From Desulfobacteraceae bacterium (GTDB taxonomy: Bacteria; Desulfobacterota; Desulfobacteria; Desulfobacterales; Desulfolunaceae), in NCBI GenBank assembly GCA_013619155.1, contig JABXKT010000007.1:1-53041 (forward strand): a stretch of DNA of 53,041 nucleotides. The letters are read 5' to 3'. How positions within the stretch are numbered: position 1 is the stretch's first letter; each line of letters begins with the position of its first letter. The notes beneath the pieces are model-generated. The model was given only the letters and a program-made list of their open reading frames with translations, had not been told where the DNA came from and ran no database searches. Of this stretch, positions 1 to 9,085 are shown one piece after another. The position numbers and the translations under genes were made by a program.

Positions 1-79
1 GTCTTTTTACGGCGGCGATGACCGGGGTGGATAGGATGGTGTCTCCCAGGAAGCTGGTTTGCACGATGAGTATTTTCAT
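1..79 (-). CDS. Lipopolysaccharide heptosyltransferase (GT9), N-terminus only, cut by window edge
   Basis: Reading the minus strand from an ATG at 79-77 gives 26 codons that run off the window. They begin MKILIVQTSFLGDTILSTP, the typical start of family 9 ADP-heptose:LPS heptosyltransferases (WaaF/WaaC type): a first beta strand, then the G-D-x-I/V-x-x-T-P turn that forms the acceptor-side nucleotide-fold loop. These enzymes add L-glycero-D-manno-heptose to the Kdo inner core at the cytoplasmic face of the inner membrane. The gene diverges from the glycosyltransferase run starting near 448, which fits an LPS core locus. Only the N-terminus is visible, so WaaF cannot be told from WaaC, and the downstream catalytic part is unseen. 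Confidence 0.8.
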   Translation of the reverse strand, partial: MKILIVQTSFLGDTILSTPVIAAVKR

Positions 80-447
80 AATGTGTGTCATATATATTCT
101 CTAAGAGACGTAACTCCCATGGTGTGATCCGTGGGGTGAATGGCGCAAGGGGCCATGGCATGAAGACCCCTTAATGATGATATTTGAACTCTAAATTCTA
201 AGAGCCCGGGGTGTAAATGTCCACTAAATTGTTGGGGGTTGACATAGGGATCGGGAAGATATCCGGGGTATGACGGCAACATACTTGATTGATACCCTTT
301 TTTAAATCGAAGGCGGGTCGTCCGGGGTGTTATGATATTGTGATCGGCGGTCTCTTATGATATTGCCCGTTGGAGAGGGCTTTCGGGCATATCCTCCAAG
401 GTCTATAAGTTGAAATTGTTAAATATTATAATGGGGAGTGGTGGGGC
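80..447. other. Divergent intergenic region with an 11-bp direct repeat
   Basis: This gap separates the heptosyltransferase (minus) from the broken ligase (plus). I see no convincing gene. It holds an exact 11-base direct repeat, TTATGATATTG, at 330-340 and 355-365. The start points are 25 bases apart, a spacing that could suit a regulator-binding site. An A+T-rich stretch at 405-432 contains TTGAAA and TATAAT, but only 11 bases separate them, so it is not a standard sigma-70 promoter. Confidence 0.4.
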
Positions 448-1619
448 TTGGGAGATGATGTGAGTAGTAACGATTGGCTTGATAGATGGGGGGGAGTGCT
501 GGATAAGGCCGTATTCGGTCTTACCATCCTCTTTTTTCTGTCTGTATTTATCTCCAAGGCGGCCATGAACTCTGTGGGAGCCCTCCTGTTGTCCCTCTCT
601 GTTTTTTCGATAGGGGTGAGCCGGAAAGCGATTTTTAAAGAGACCCCCTTTTTATGGATGTTTCTCCTGCCCATCCTCTGCGGGGCCGTGGCCGCATTTT
701 TCTCCCAGAGTGGCGGCTTGGAAGCCGTGGTCGATTTTGGTGGATCCTGGGATCATCCCTTGTATCGGGGGTGATCGCCTCTCTCATGGGGATCTATCAT
801 CCGGAGCAGCGCATCTTTGGCTATTTTATGGGCATGCACTCTATCGGCCGCACGGCGGATATGCTTCAGATTGTCTCCCTGGGTCTCATCGTTTTTCTGG
901 GCAATGGGGCGTTTCGACGGCGTATTGGCCCTATGGCCGTGGGTCTTCTGGCTGTGATCACGGCCCTCTTCTTCTGGGGCCTCGTCATGGGCTCCATGCG
1001 GGGCACCTGGCTGGGCTTTTTTGTGGGCCTTGGGATCTACGCCCTCTTCTTTAATCGGAAATTTCTTCTCGTGGGGGGAGCTCTGGTGGTGCTCGCCGTG
1101 GGGATGGCCCCTTCCGGGGTGGTGGTGAATCAATTGAGATCTATCGCAGATACCACCTCCGATGAATCGAACCTGGCTCGGCTCCAGCTTTGGAAGAGCG
1201 GGCTGGACTTTTCGAAGGACCACCTGATTTTCGGTTCGGGAAAAGAGGGGGTCAAAGCGCAGTTTAAGCGCTTCTATTACGATCAGCCCGAGGCGTATCG
1301 GTCAAAATACAACTTAAGCATTCAGTACCCGGGGGACTTTCACAATAGCTATATTCAGCTCTTCGTGGAAGGGGGGCTCCTCTTCTTCCTCGTCTTTACC
1401 GGATGCGGTCTCCTCTTAATGAGGCGGCTTGTGGCCGATGCGATGAGAGTCTCTATAATCAACCGGGTGTATCTTCAGGCGGCCCTTGTCGCCTCGGTGG
1501 GTTTTCTGGTGACCCAGTGGTTTCACAGTGAGCTTTACTCCTATGGGGGGGCCTTGTTGATACTGATTCTTTATGGTGGCCTGGCGGCCCCCATATGGCC
1601 GGAGAGTGAGGCGCTTTAG
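448..1619 (+). pseudogene. O-antigen ligase family membrane protein, frameshifted
   Basis: Two overlapping reading frames together encode one polytopic membrane protein of the O-antigen ligase (WaaL, Wzy_C) type. The first frame (448-774, TTG start) supplies about 95 residues with three membrane segments and ends in VVDF. The second, usable from about 740, continues with WWILGSSLVSG and runs to 1619. It includes the GYFMGMHSIGRTADM region, the MGSMRGTWLG segment and the periplasmic loop with the FHNSYIQ motif that is usual in this family. Adding one T to the T run near 734-737 would join the frames. However, the expected cytoplasmic loop and part of a helix between VVDF and WILGSS look missing, so a small internal deletion is also possible. 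Such ligases join undecaprenyl-linked O-antigen to the lipid A core. As read here the gene is probably inactive, unless this is a sequencing error. Confidence 0.72.
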
Positions 1620-1753
1620 GGCAGGGATGCCTCCCAACAAAGGGACGTGGGTGACCCTTTTTTTTAAGGATGAGGGCTTATATTCATTTTATATAAAGAT
1701 ATTCGAAGGGACCCGGATGCCCGTTCGCGGGCCTTCTTGGGGTTATTTAATCT

Positions 1754-2539
1754 ATGAAAATATCGTTAATTGTGGCTGTGTATGAGAGGGTGGATTTCCT
1801 TCGGCTCGTACTGGAATCCATCCGGCGTCAGACGTTCCGGGATTTTGAGGTGATTATCGCCGAAGATGGCTGCAGCGATAAGGTGGCTGCTCTTGTGGCG
1901 GCATATCAAGGCCGGGGAGAGGTGGTGGTAACCCATCTTACCCAGGAGGACGTGGGCTTTCGGAAGGCGCGTATTCTAAATCGCGCGGTCTCCGAATCCC
2001 GGGGTGATTTTCTTGTCTTCATCGATGGGGATTGTATCCTTCATCGATATTTTTTGGGGCGCTACGCCAGGCGTGCCCGGGAGAATCTATGCCTCTTTGG
2101 CCGGCGGGTGATGCTCGGTCGCACTATAACGGAGTCACTCATCGCCCAAGGGGAGGCCTATACCCTCCATCTCTTCCGGGTGCTGGTCTCTAAGAGCCGG
2201 AAAAAAGAGGAGGCCATCTATGGGCCCTTTCTTCCGACCCGTAGAAAAAAAGGGGTGTTGGGATGCAGCTTTTGCGTGAGCCGAGATAAGATGGTTGCCA
2301 TCAATGGCTTTGATGAGGACTTTACTCACCCCTATTATGGGGAGGACACCGATGTCGAGAGGCGTCTTCGCTTGATGGGTGTGGGGGTGGTGTGTACGCG
2401 TTATGCCACCATTCAATACCATCTCTTCCACAATGCCGGTGACCGAAGCGGTGCATGGGCGATCAGCGAGGCCCTTTATAGGAAAAAAACCTTGATGCAC
2501 TCCACATGGTGCGCCAATGGAATAATCAAATCATCATGA
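1754..2539 (+). CDS. Glycosyltransferase family 2
   Basis: A 261-residue GT-A glycosyltransferase. It opens with MKISLIVAVYERVDFLRLVL, the nucleotide-binding start of family 2. The acidic IIAEDGCSD turn lies near residues 34-42 and the metal-binding FIDGDC motif near residue 90. A later GEDTDVERRLRLMG segment resembles the ED-containing acceptor helix of galactosyltransferase-like C-terminal domains. It probably transfers a sugar from a nucleotide donor to the LPS core or to a surface glycan at the cytoplasmic face. It follows the broken ligase and precedes two more family 2 enzymes in the same direction. The ATG at 1754 is preceded by A-rich sequence without a strong ribosome site. Donor and acceptor cannot be told from sequence. 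Confidence 0.85.
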   Translation: MKISLIVAVYERVDFLRLVLESIRRQTFRDFEVIIAEDGCSDKVAALVAAYQGRGEVVVTHLTQEDVGFRKARILNRAVSESRGDFLVFIDGDCILHRYFLGRYARRARENLCLFGRRVMLGRTITESLIAQGEAYTLHLFRVLVSKSRKKEEAIYGPFLPTRRKKGVLGCSFCVSRDKMVAINGFDEDFTHPYYGEDTDVERRLRLMGVGVVCTRYATIQYHLFHNAGDRSGAWAISEALYRKKTLMHSTWCANGIIKSS

Positions 2540-2560
2540 TTTTATGGGAAGGCGGTTTTG

Positions 2561-3511
2561 ATGAAAATCAGCGGATTTACCTTTTTGAGAAACGGCAGCA
2601 AGCTCTACTATCCAATATGTGAGTCGATCATATCGGCCCTGGACCTTGTGGATGAATTTGTGGTGGCCTTGGGCGCCGGAGATGCCGACGATAGGACCCG
2701 AGAGATGATTGAGTCCATCGGCTCGGATAAAATTCGCATTATCGACACCGTATGGGATCTGGAGGCCTTCCCCAATGGCACCGAACATGCCCATCAGACC
2801 GATATCGCCCGGGAGGCGTGTTCGGGAGATTGGTTGCTCTACCTGCAAGGGGACGAGGTGCTCCATGAAGAGGATCTGCCCATACTCAAGAGGCGATGCG
2901 AGGAGCTTCTTCACGATACAGAGGTGGATGGCATGGTTTTTGACTACTATCACTTTTGGGGGGATTACGACCACTATCACCTCTCCCACGGCTGGTATAA
3001 AAATGAGGTGAGGATGGTGCGAAATGATCCCGAGATCCACTCCTTTGCCTCGGCACAGTCCTTTCGGCGTCTTCCCGATTTCGACGGCGTTAGTTACCGG
3101 AAAAAAGAGGGAACAAAAAAATTGAGGTGTGTCAAGGCCCATGCGCGCATCTTTCACTACGGCTGGGTGAGGCCCCCCCACACCATGCAGATGAAGAATC
3201 GCTATATTGCCGCCAACCATGTGGGGCAGTCCACGAGTGATCGTATCTTTTCGGGGGCCCCCCGGGATTTTGACTATGGCCCTTTGTCTTTGACACAAAG
3301 ATACACGAAGAGCCATCCCCATGTGATGGCGGAAAAAATAGCCGCCCATGACTGGAAGGATAAACTCTACGAGACGGGGACTGGGGTTTTGGATCGAGAA
3401 AAACACAAGCATGAACGGTGGAAGTACCGGATTTTAACCTTCGTGGAGCAGCGGCTTCTGGGCGGTATGCCCATCGCCGAGTCCAAAAACTATATACTGT
3501 TGAAACGATGA
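2561..3511 (+). CDS. Glycosyltransferase family 2
   Basis: About 316 residues. The first part, MKISGFTFLRNGSKLYYP with a following VDEFVVALGAGDADD, is the GT2 fold of enzymes that modify surface glycans, and the YLQGDEVLHEEDL segment is the DxD-equivalent. The C-terminal half is rich in aromatic residues and histidine and is not a domain I can name. I place the start at the ATG at 2561, because GGGAAGGCGG lies about 5-14 bases upstream; a TTG one codon earlier is less likely. The stop overlaps the next ATG as ATGA at 3508-3511, so the two genes are translationally coupled. It is likely part of LPS or capsule core assembly; the substrate is unknown. Confidence 0.82.
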   Translation: MKISGFTFLRNGSKLYYPICESIISALDLVDEFVVALGAGDADDRTREMIESIGSDKIRIIDTVWDLEAFPNGTEHAHQTDIAREACSGDWLLYLQGDEVLHEEDLPILKRRCEELLHDTEVDGMVFDYYHFWGDYDHYHLSHGWYKNEVRMVRNDPEIHSFASAQSFRRLPDFDGVSYRKKEGTKKLRCVKAHARIFHYGWVRPPHTMQMKNRYIAANHVGQSTSDRIFSGAPRDFDYGPLSLTQRYTKSHPHVMAEKIAAHDWKDKLYETGTGVLDREKHKHERWKYRILTFVEQRLLGGMPIAESKNYILLKR

Positions 3512-4272
3512 AGAATCTCCTCAGTGTGGTTATCATCACCAAGGATGAAGAGGCGAATATCGGGCGGTGCTTAGGCTCTCTGGCCTGGGCCGACGAGGTG
3601 GTGGTGATGGATTCGGGCTCCACCGACCGAACCCTTGAGATTGCCCGTGAACATGGCGTCACGGTCCGTGAGACCTCCTGGCTCGGCTTCGGGAAGACCA
3701 AGCAGCGGGCCGTGGATGCGGCGACCCATGACTGGGTCCTCTCCATTGATGCCGACGAGGTGGTCACCGAGCCTCTGCGGGGTGAGATCGAGTCCGTTCT
3801 GAACTCACCCCGAAAGATGGGGTATCGCATCTCCCGGCGCTCCTACTACCTGGGGCGCCCCATCCGTTTTTCAGGGTGGCGCAGCGATGCCCCCTTACGC
3901 TTATTTCACAAGGGCCATGGACGATTTAATGAGAAGATCGTCCACGAGTCGGTGGAGATGGCATCCACGCCCGGAGTCATCAAGAGCCCCATGCTGCACT
4001 ACACCTTTCCCACCCTTTCTACCCACCTTGCAAAAATGGAGTCCTATTCGGCCTTGGGGGCACGTCAGCTTATGGATAAGGGGAAAACGGTGAGTCTTCT
4101 CTTTGCCTGTCTGCGGGGGGTGGTAAAATTTATCAAGATGTATCTTTTAAAACTGGGATTTCTCGATGGGAAAGAGGGGTTTCTCCTCGCCGTGGTCTCC
4201 TCTTTTGGGGTGACCCTTAAGTACCTCCGGCTCTGGGAGCTGATTCATAAGGGGGGCCTCCATGACGATTAA
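3508..4272 (+). CDS. LPS core glycosyltransferase, GT2 WaaE/KdtX-like
   Basis: 254 residues starting MKNLLSVVIITKDEEANIG. It contains CLGSLAWADEVVVMDSGSTD (residues about 18-37) and the metal-binding WVLSIDADEV. This pattern is typical of the WaaE/KdtX branch of family 2, which adds a glucose or related sugar to the inner core heptose. A longer open frame upstream (from 3418) lies inside the preceding gene and was rejected, because family members start at MKNLLSVV and the ATGA overlap at 3508 is a normal coupling signal. A basic amphipathic C-terminal segment (about residues 205-245) may bind the membrane. It overlaps the following gene by 11 bases. Confidence 0.85.
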   Translation: MKNLLSVVIITKDEEANIGRCLGSLAWADEVVVMDSGSTDRTLEIAREHGVTVRETSWLGFGKTKQRAVDAATHDWVLSIDADEVVTEPLRGEIESVLNSPRKMGYRISRRSYYLGRPIRFSGWRSDAPLRLFHKGHGRFNEKIVHESVEMASTPGVIKSPMLHYTFPTLSTHLAKMESYSALGARQLMDKGKTVSLLFACLRGVVKFIKMYLLKLGFLDGKEGFLLAVVSSFGVTLKYLRLWELIHKGGLHDD

Positions 4273-5371
4273 AGCCCCCGGGGTGTTTCATATCGACCCC
4301 GAGAAGAGCTGGCGTGGAGGGCAGCAGCAGGTGGCTTACCTCCACGAAGGGCTCGTGGCCCAAGGGGTGCCAAGCTGGGTGATCTGTCGGCCCGGGGCGC
4401 CCTTTGAAGCCTATCTAAAATCCAAGGGATTGCCCCATCTTTCCATTACCATGAGAAATGAGGGGGATTTTTTCGCCGGATGGCAGATCGCCCGGGCGGC
4501 CCGGGAGCGGGGGGTCTCGATTCTGCACCTTCACTCGGCCCATGCCGTGGCCTTGGGGCTTTGGGCCTCTCTTTTTAATAGAGAGTTGAAGTTAATCGGC
4601 GTGAGGCGGGTGGCGCGACCCATCCGCAAACATGGCCTCAGTCGGTATAAGTACACCTCACCCCGTATCACCCGTCATGTGGCCATTTCCGATGCGATTG
4701 CCAAGGTGATGGTGGCCGATGGTATCTCCCCCCAGCGTATTACCACTATTTACAGTGGGGTGGATATTCATCGACTGGCCCGAGAGAGGCCCGGGGAGAA
4801 TTTTCGGCACGGCTTAGGGATCCCTAAGGACCATCTGATCATCGGTATGGTGGCCGCCTTAACGGCCGAAAAGGGGTATCCCACACTCCTTGAGGCGGCG
4901 GCGACGGTATTAAAGAACCATGATAAGGTGACTTTTTGTGCTCTGGGTGAGGGATGTGACGGGGAGAGACTTCGCAGTCAGGCCCGCGATCTAAAGCTGG
5001 GGGATCGTTTTCGTTTCATGGGATTCCGAAGGGATGTGGGGGCCTTCCTCCATATCTTCGATATCTTTGTTCTGGCCTCTCATATGGAGGGGTTGGGAAC
5101 CTCCATTCTCGATGCCCAGTCTCTGGGGCTACCGGTGGTGGCCTCCCGGGTGGGTGGGATTCCAGAGATTATCGAAGACGGCGTGAGCGGGCTCCTGGCA
5201 GAGAGCCAGAATTCCGGCGATTTTGCGTCCAAGCTCTCCCGCCTCCTCGATGACCCCTCTCTGAGAGACACTTTAGGTAAGGGGGCTTTTGCTTCGGTGA
5301 AAAATTTCTCCATCGAGGCCACCGTGGAAAAAAACAGGTCCCTCTACCGTGAGGTGATGGGGGAATTTTAA
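4262..5371 (+). CDS. Glycosyltransferase family 4 (GT-B)
   Basis: 369 residues with a two-Rossmann GT-B architecture. The N-terminal FHIDPEKSWRGGQQQV has the family 4 glycine loop, and the HLHSAH motif lies near residue 95. The linker is followed by YSGVDIHRL. The C-terminal donor domain has GMVAALTAEKGYPTLLEA and the E-x7-E type region SHMEGLGTSILDAQSLGLP. It probably adds a hexose or heptose to the outer LPS core at the cytoplasmic face. The ATG at 4262 lies within the end of the preceding gene, marking the end of a four-gene coupled run. A dispersed repeat and a rho-independent terminator follow. Confidence 0.87.
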   Translation: MTIKAPGVFHIDPEKSWRGGQQQVAYLHEGLVAQGVPSWVICRPGAPFEAYLKSKGLPHLSITMRNEGDFFAGWQIARAARERGVSILHLHSAHAVALGLWASLFNRELKLIGVRRVARPIRKHGLSRYKYTSPRITRHVAISDAIAKVMVADGISPQRITTIYSGVDIHRLARERPGENFRHGLGIPKDHLIIGMVAALTAEKGYPTLLEAAATVLKNHDKVTFCALGEGCDGERLRSQARDLKLGDRFRFMGFRRDVGAFLHIFDIFVLASHMEGLGTSILDAQSLGLPVVASRVGGIPEIIEDGVSGLLAESQNSGDFASKLSRLLDDPSLRDTLGKGAFASVKNFSIEATVEKNRSLYREVMGEF

Positions 5372-5375
5372 AAAA

Positions 5376-5636
5376 AATGGCTTCCTATGGTGACATTAAC
5401 CAGAAAAAGGGCCTCCAGAGGTAAGCTTTCGCCGCATGGTTTTCTATGGTTAAAGTGGGCTTAAAAACTGAGCCTCCGGCGGCCAGGGAATAAATCCCCT
5501 GGACCCCAAGTGTGTGACCGTAACGAATCGCTGGTCCGTTACGGTCACTATAAAAATTTGTTTGGCAACCGTTCCAAAAGTTTGGCCCCTGGAAGGGCTG
5601 CCGGAGGTGTCGGCTGAATGGTTACAAAAAAGCAGG
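5376..5636 (+). repeat. Dispersed modular hairpin repeat, copy A
   Basis: This intergenic copy lies between the GT4 gene and its terminator. It has the family modules in forward order: a CTATGGT start region, GCCTCCGGCGG, a CCAGGG...CCCTGG hairpin (about 5483-5502), a long hairpin with arms GTGACCGTAACG at 5514-5525 and CGTTACGGTCAC at 5537-5548, a TTTGGCAACC module, and a right end GGCTGAATGGTTAC at about 5622-5635. That right end resembles the terminal repeat of copy C. The 12-bp stem is perfect but differs in sequence from the stems of other copies. Confidence 0.75.
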
Positions 5637-5654
5637 GAAAGTAGGCGGCGTAAA

Positions 5655-5685
5655 GGCGGGAAAATATGTTTTCCCGCCTTTTTTT
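5655..5685 (+). terminator. Rho-independent terminator after the glycosyltransferase run
   Basis: A perfect 10-bp stem, GGCGGGAAAA (5655-5664) with TTTTCCCGCC (5669-5678), has a TATG loop and is followed by seven T on the plus strand. It ends the plus-strand LPS glycosyltransferase transcript between convergent genes. There is only a weak T run on the minus side, so it serves mainly the plus strand. Confidence 0.9.
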
Positions 5686-5724
5686 GTTGGGCCCGGAAAA
5701 TTTTTTCCGGAAAGGGCGCTCTTC

Positions 5725-6447
5725 CTATCTTTTTCTCTTTTTATCTTCATAGCCGGTGGCTATTTTCATCCAGAAGAGATGGGGCAGTGTCTGTCTGGCC
5801 ACCACAACCCGTGGAAGCCTGAACAGGTCCTCATGATCCGTACACCGGGATCTTTCCGTGGTGACGGCCGTTATGTATCCTGCTTTTTGAGCCGTTTTCA
5901 TGGCATGATCGTTGACGCTTCCGAAGGGGTAACAAAAATGGTGGACCGAGGTTCCGAATATATCCTCGAGCCCATTTTTTGAATCGACGATTTCATGCTC
6001 TGCGGTGGCGGCATCAACCTCTCCGAGCTTGACATGGGTGAGGGTGTGGGAGCCGATCTCCATGCCGGAATTAATCCACTCGTGGATCTGCTCCTTGGTC
6101 ATGAGGGGCTGCTGGGAGAGCCGAAGATTCCAGTCATTTGTCTTTCCCATGCGCTCTGTGACGATATAGCAGGTGGCCGTAAAGTCTAACTGGTCCAATA
6201 CGGGGAGGGCATGGGTTAGGTTGTTGAGGTAGCCGTCATCGAAGGTAATTCCCGCCACTTTTTTCCGCTTTTCCCCCGAGAGATAGGGGGCCAGTTCTGT
6301 GAGCGACACCCCCTTATACCCCATTAAATTTAACATCTTCATCTGGCGCCGAAAACTGCCTGGGGATACGGCCAGGCTGCTCAGGTGCTCTTTCTCCTTT
6401 ATATCTCGAATCTGGTGGTACATAAGAATGGGTATGTTAAATTTCAT
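5725..6447 (-). CDS. Polysaccharide deacetylase family protein (NodB domain)
   Basis: 240 residues of the carbohydrate esterase 4 fold. It starts MKFNIPILMYHQI. The TFDDGY motif at residues 68-73 supplies the catalytic base and the metal aspartate, SHTLTH at 133-138 supplies the two metal-binding histidines, and LFRLPRVVV near the C-terminus is the conserved Arg region. There is no signal peptide, so it may act in the cytoplasm or be an inner-membrane-associated LPS-core sugar deacetylase. It is downstream of kdsB (144-base gap) and in the same direction, consistent with LPS or surface-glycan modification. The exact substrate cannot be inferred. Confidence 0.88.
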   Translation of the reverse strand: MKFNIPILMYHQIRDIKEKEHLSSLAVSPGSFRRQMKMLNLMGYKGVSLTELAPYLSGEKRKKVAGITFDDGYLNNLTHALPVLDQLDFTATCYIVTERMGKTNDWNLRLSQQPLMTKEQIHEWINSGMEIGSHTLTHVKLGEVDAATAEHEIVDSKNGLEDIFGTSVHHFCYPFGSVNDHAMKTAQKAGYITAVTTERSRCTDHEDLFRLPRVVVARQTLPHLFWMKIATGYEDKKRKR

Positions 6448-6591
6448 AACAACCTTTATCGAATGTATAGGTTTTATTCGGGATGCGTAGGGTTTTTAAA
6501 GGGCACGGTTACGAGATGACCGGGCCCTTGGTTTTGGAAAAATCCTTGGCATCTATGGGGTAAGCGGGGAGGGTGTTTTTTGCCTCGGTCT

Positions 6592-7338
6592 CTACCCCTG
6601 ATTATGAAGGTATGTTTCCATCCGGGCGATATCATCCGGGTGATCCACCCCGAAGCTCTCATGGGTGGTGATCCCCACATGGATCGAGATGCCGTTTTCG
6701 AGGAGTCTCAGCTGTTCCAGCTTCTCCACCCCCTCCAGCGCGCCTTCGGCAAGTGTTGAGAATCTCTCCAGGACCTTCATGCGGAAGGCGTAGAGCCCTA
6801 CGTGGCCCAGGTACCCGTTAAAGGTCTCATCCCGTGGGTAAGGAATGGGGGCCCGGGAGAAGTAGAGGGCACGGTTATTTTTATCCAAGACCACCTTTAC
6901 CCTGTTGGGATTCTGGGCCTCCTCGATGGGGATGGCGGTGGCCAGGGTGGTGACCTGAACCGAGGGGTCGGTGAGGAAGGGGGCGGTGAGTTCGGTGAGC
7001 ATCCCAGGGGCTAAGGCCGGCTCATCCCCTTGTATGTTGACGATAATGGCATGATCCGGGGCCGATATGGCCCGCGCCGCCTCCAGGACCCTATCGGTGC
7101 CGCTGGGATGATGGGTGGCGGTCATAACCACGGGGATGCCCAGGGCTTTGGCCGCCTCTTCGATGCGGCTATCATCGGTGGCAAGGATCACTTGGGTGAT
7201 ATCAGGGCAGCTACTGGCCCGTTCATAGACGTGCTGAAACATCGGCTTACCGCAGATGAGGGCCAGGGGTTTTCCGGGGAATCGGGAGGAGGCGAAACGT
7301 GCCGGGATGATACCGATACAGGGGGTAGATGAGGTCAT
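6592..7338 (-). CDS. kdsB: 3-deoxy-manno-octulosonate cytidylyltransferase
   Basis: 248 residues. It catalyses CTP + Kdo to CMP-Kdo + PPi, activating Kdo for transfer to lipid A. The N-terminal GIIPARFASSRFPGKPLA is the classical KdsB nucleotide loop, followed by QVILATDDSRI, HPSGTDR and VNIQGDEPAL, all diagnostic. The later GVEKLEQLRLLENG segment is also a strong family match, and the length equals that of E. coli KdsB. It lies between waaA and the deacetylase on the same strand, so Kdo activation and transfer are neighbours. A 490-base gap with repeat copy B separates it from waaA, so it may have its own promoter. Confidence 0.96.
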   Translation of the reverse strand: MTSSTPCIGIIPARFASSRFPGKPLALICGKPMFQHVYERASSCPDITQVILATDDSRIEEAAKALGIPVVMTATHHPSGTDRVLEAARAISAPDHAIIVNIQGDEPALAPGMLTELTAPFLTDPSVQVTTLATAIPIEEAQNPNRVKVVLDKNNRALYFSRAPIPYPRDETFNGYLGHVGLYAFRMKVLERFSTLAEGALEGVEKLEQLRLLENGISIHVGITTHESFGVDHPDDIARMETYLHNQG

Positions 7339-7499
7339 AGGATGAGGTCTCGGTTTGAGAAGTTAATGGAAACGAGTATTCATGCGTTTTTATACCACCC
7401 ATAAACGGGTGGGTGAAGTTTGATGTGAGGCGTTTGGCAAAAAATAGATGCCCACGTTTAAGAAAAATGCTGCTGTGATTTGGCCTGAGGAGCAGGTTA

Positions 7500-7785
7500 A
7501 AGCACTGCGGCAACCCGCTTTCAATGTGGCTTACCTTGCCGCTGGAGGCCGTGCGGTGAAAGTTTAGCCTTCAGCGGCCCTGCCGGGAGCCAAGCTTTTG
7601 CCTGATTTGAAAGGTCGGGCTTGCCAAACAAACTTTTATTGTAATGGTGATGGACCTTTGGTCCGTCACCATTACAAATCTGGGGTCCAGGGGATCTATT
7701 CCCTGGCCGCCGGAGGCCTTTTTTCTGGTCACTTTGACCATAGAAGGCATCGTTTTTTGTATATTTTATTTTTGAGTAGGACCCT
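7500..7785 (-). repeat. Dispersed modular hairpin repeat, copy B (reverse orientation)
   Basis: This copy fills much of the gap between waaA and kdsB. Read on the plus strand, the modules are in reverse order: GCCCTGCCGGGAGCC, a TTGCCAAACAAAC module, a long hairpin, GGGGTCCAGGGG...CCCTGG, GCCGCCGGAGG, then ACCATAGAAGGCATCG. The central hairpin has arms at 7639-7656 and 7660-7677, 18 positions with a TTT loop, and only one pair is not Watson-Crick. No coding sequence is seen in the gap. Confidence 0.75.
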
Positions 7786-7828
7786 TACCTTATGCATTAG
7801 GGCCTGAGATGACTCCGCGTGGCGCTGT

Positions 7829-9085
7829 CTATCCTTTAAGGAGGCGGATGAGGTGATTACGGATTTTTTTGGTGCCGCCGCGGTGGGACTCGATGCATCG
7901 CTGAAATAGCTGGAAAATCTCGTCTCTATCGCCCCTTTTCGCGGCCAGACGCATTAGGTGCGTGGCCGCCGAGGAGGGGGTGTCGCAGAGGATGAGCAGT
8001 CCCGCTTTTTTTAGATCATCCCCCACCCATGAGAAGTTGCTGTAGGAGGGGCCCATGACGGGAATCAGCCCCGAGGCGAGGGGTTCCAGCATATTTTGTC
8101 CCCCTAAAGGGGCGAAGCTCCCCCCCACGAAGGCGGCATCTGCCTGGGCAAAGGCTTCGCCCATCTCACCGAATTGGTCCCAGACGATGAGGGAGAGAGT
8201 TGTGTCTATGGTGCGGTTCTGGGATCGTCTCTGGTGGGCTATTTTTTTATCTGCCAGTATCCTGCAGAGGGGGGCGACCCTCTCCATGTGACGGGGGAAC
8301 CAGGCGATGAGGGCCTCTCTGTCCCGTGCCAGGATCGCTTCGGCCATCTCCAGTACCGCCTCCTCCTCCTCTTCCCGCACGGAGGCGAGAAGGTAGATGG
8401 TGCGTGTCTCGGCACCGATAAGGGGCGGCGTATTTTTTTTCGAGGCCATCGAGGCCGGGATGCGGTCAAACTTGATGTTGGACGTGATGACAAGGGGGCT
8501 CTTGGGGAAGAGATCGGCCAGCCTGGAGGCATCATCGGCGGATATGGCCGAGATGAAGTCGGGGGCCAGGGGTGCCAGGAGTCTTCGAGCCCTTGCGTAT
8601 CCCTTGAAGCTTGATGGGGTGAGTCGCCCGTTGACGACGGCAATAGGGACCCCCCTTTTTTTTGCGGTGGCGAGCATGCCTGGCCAGAGCTCCAGCTCGA
8701 TGAGGACGAGGAGTCGGGGGGCGACCTGGGTAAAGGCTCTCTCCATGAGTCGGGGCGCATCGAAGGGGGTGTAGCGGTTGATTGTATGAGGTGCCTGGTT
8801 TTTTTTAAGCACCTCCAGGCCTTGTCTCGTATGGGTGGATATGAGGATGGACGGGGCTTGGGGACCATGTAAGGCCCGGGCCAGTTCGGTGGCGATGTAG
8901 GCCTCTCCGGCCGATGCCGCGTGAATCCAGATGGTGGATGCGGGCAGCGGATGCCGCGTTAAGATACGCTGGTCGTATCCCTCTTTGAGTCGTCTGTGGT
9001 TTCGGGACAGGGGGGCAATGACCTTCCAGAGAAGATCGTAGGCCCGGAGGAGAAGATCGGTGGTGGAGAATCGGAGGGTGGTCAT
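7829..9085 (-). CDS. waaA: Kdo transferase (3-deoxy-D-manno-octulosonic acid transferase)
   Basis: 418 residues from the ATG at 9085, against about 425 for E. coli WaaA. It transfers Kdo from CMP-Kdo to lipid IVA at the inner membrane. A first hydrophobic helix (about residues 5-25, LLLRAYDLLWKVIAPL) anchors the protein. The family motifs IWIHAASAGEA, ILISTHTRQG, LIELELWPGM and a C-terminal GGQNMLEPLASG lie in the expected order. An ATG 12 codons upstream (9121) has no ribosome site, while CCGGAG precedes 9085, so I chose the inner start. It stands alone on the minus strand upstream of kdsB. Confidence 0.94.
   Translation of the reverse strand: MTTLRFSTTDLLLRAYDLLWKVIAPLSRNHRRLKEGYDQRILTRHPLPASTIWIHAASAGEAYIATELARALHGPQAPSILISTHTRQGLEVLKKNQAPHTINRYTPFDAPRLMERAFTQVAPRLLVLIELELWPGMLATAKKRGVPIAVVNGRLTPSSFKGYARARRLLAPLAPDFISAISADDASRLADLFPKSPLVITSNIKFDRIPASMASKKNTPPLIGAETRTIYLLASVREEEEEAVLEMAEAILARDREALIAWFPRHMERVAPLCRILADKKIAHQRRSQNRTIDTTLSLIVWDQFGEMGEAFAQADAAFVGGSFAPLGGQNMLEPLASGLIPVMGPSYSNFSWVGDDLKKAGLLILCDTPSSAATHLMRLAAKRGDRDEIFQLFQRCIESHRGGTKKIRNHLIRLLKG

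Noticed and set aside
431..463. Ten-codon leader peptide before the ligase
   Set aside because: It has no regulatory codon run and no following terminator hairpin, and it could arise by chance.
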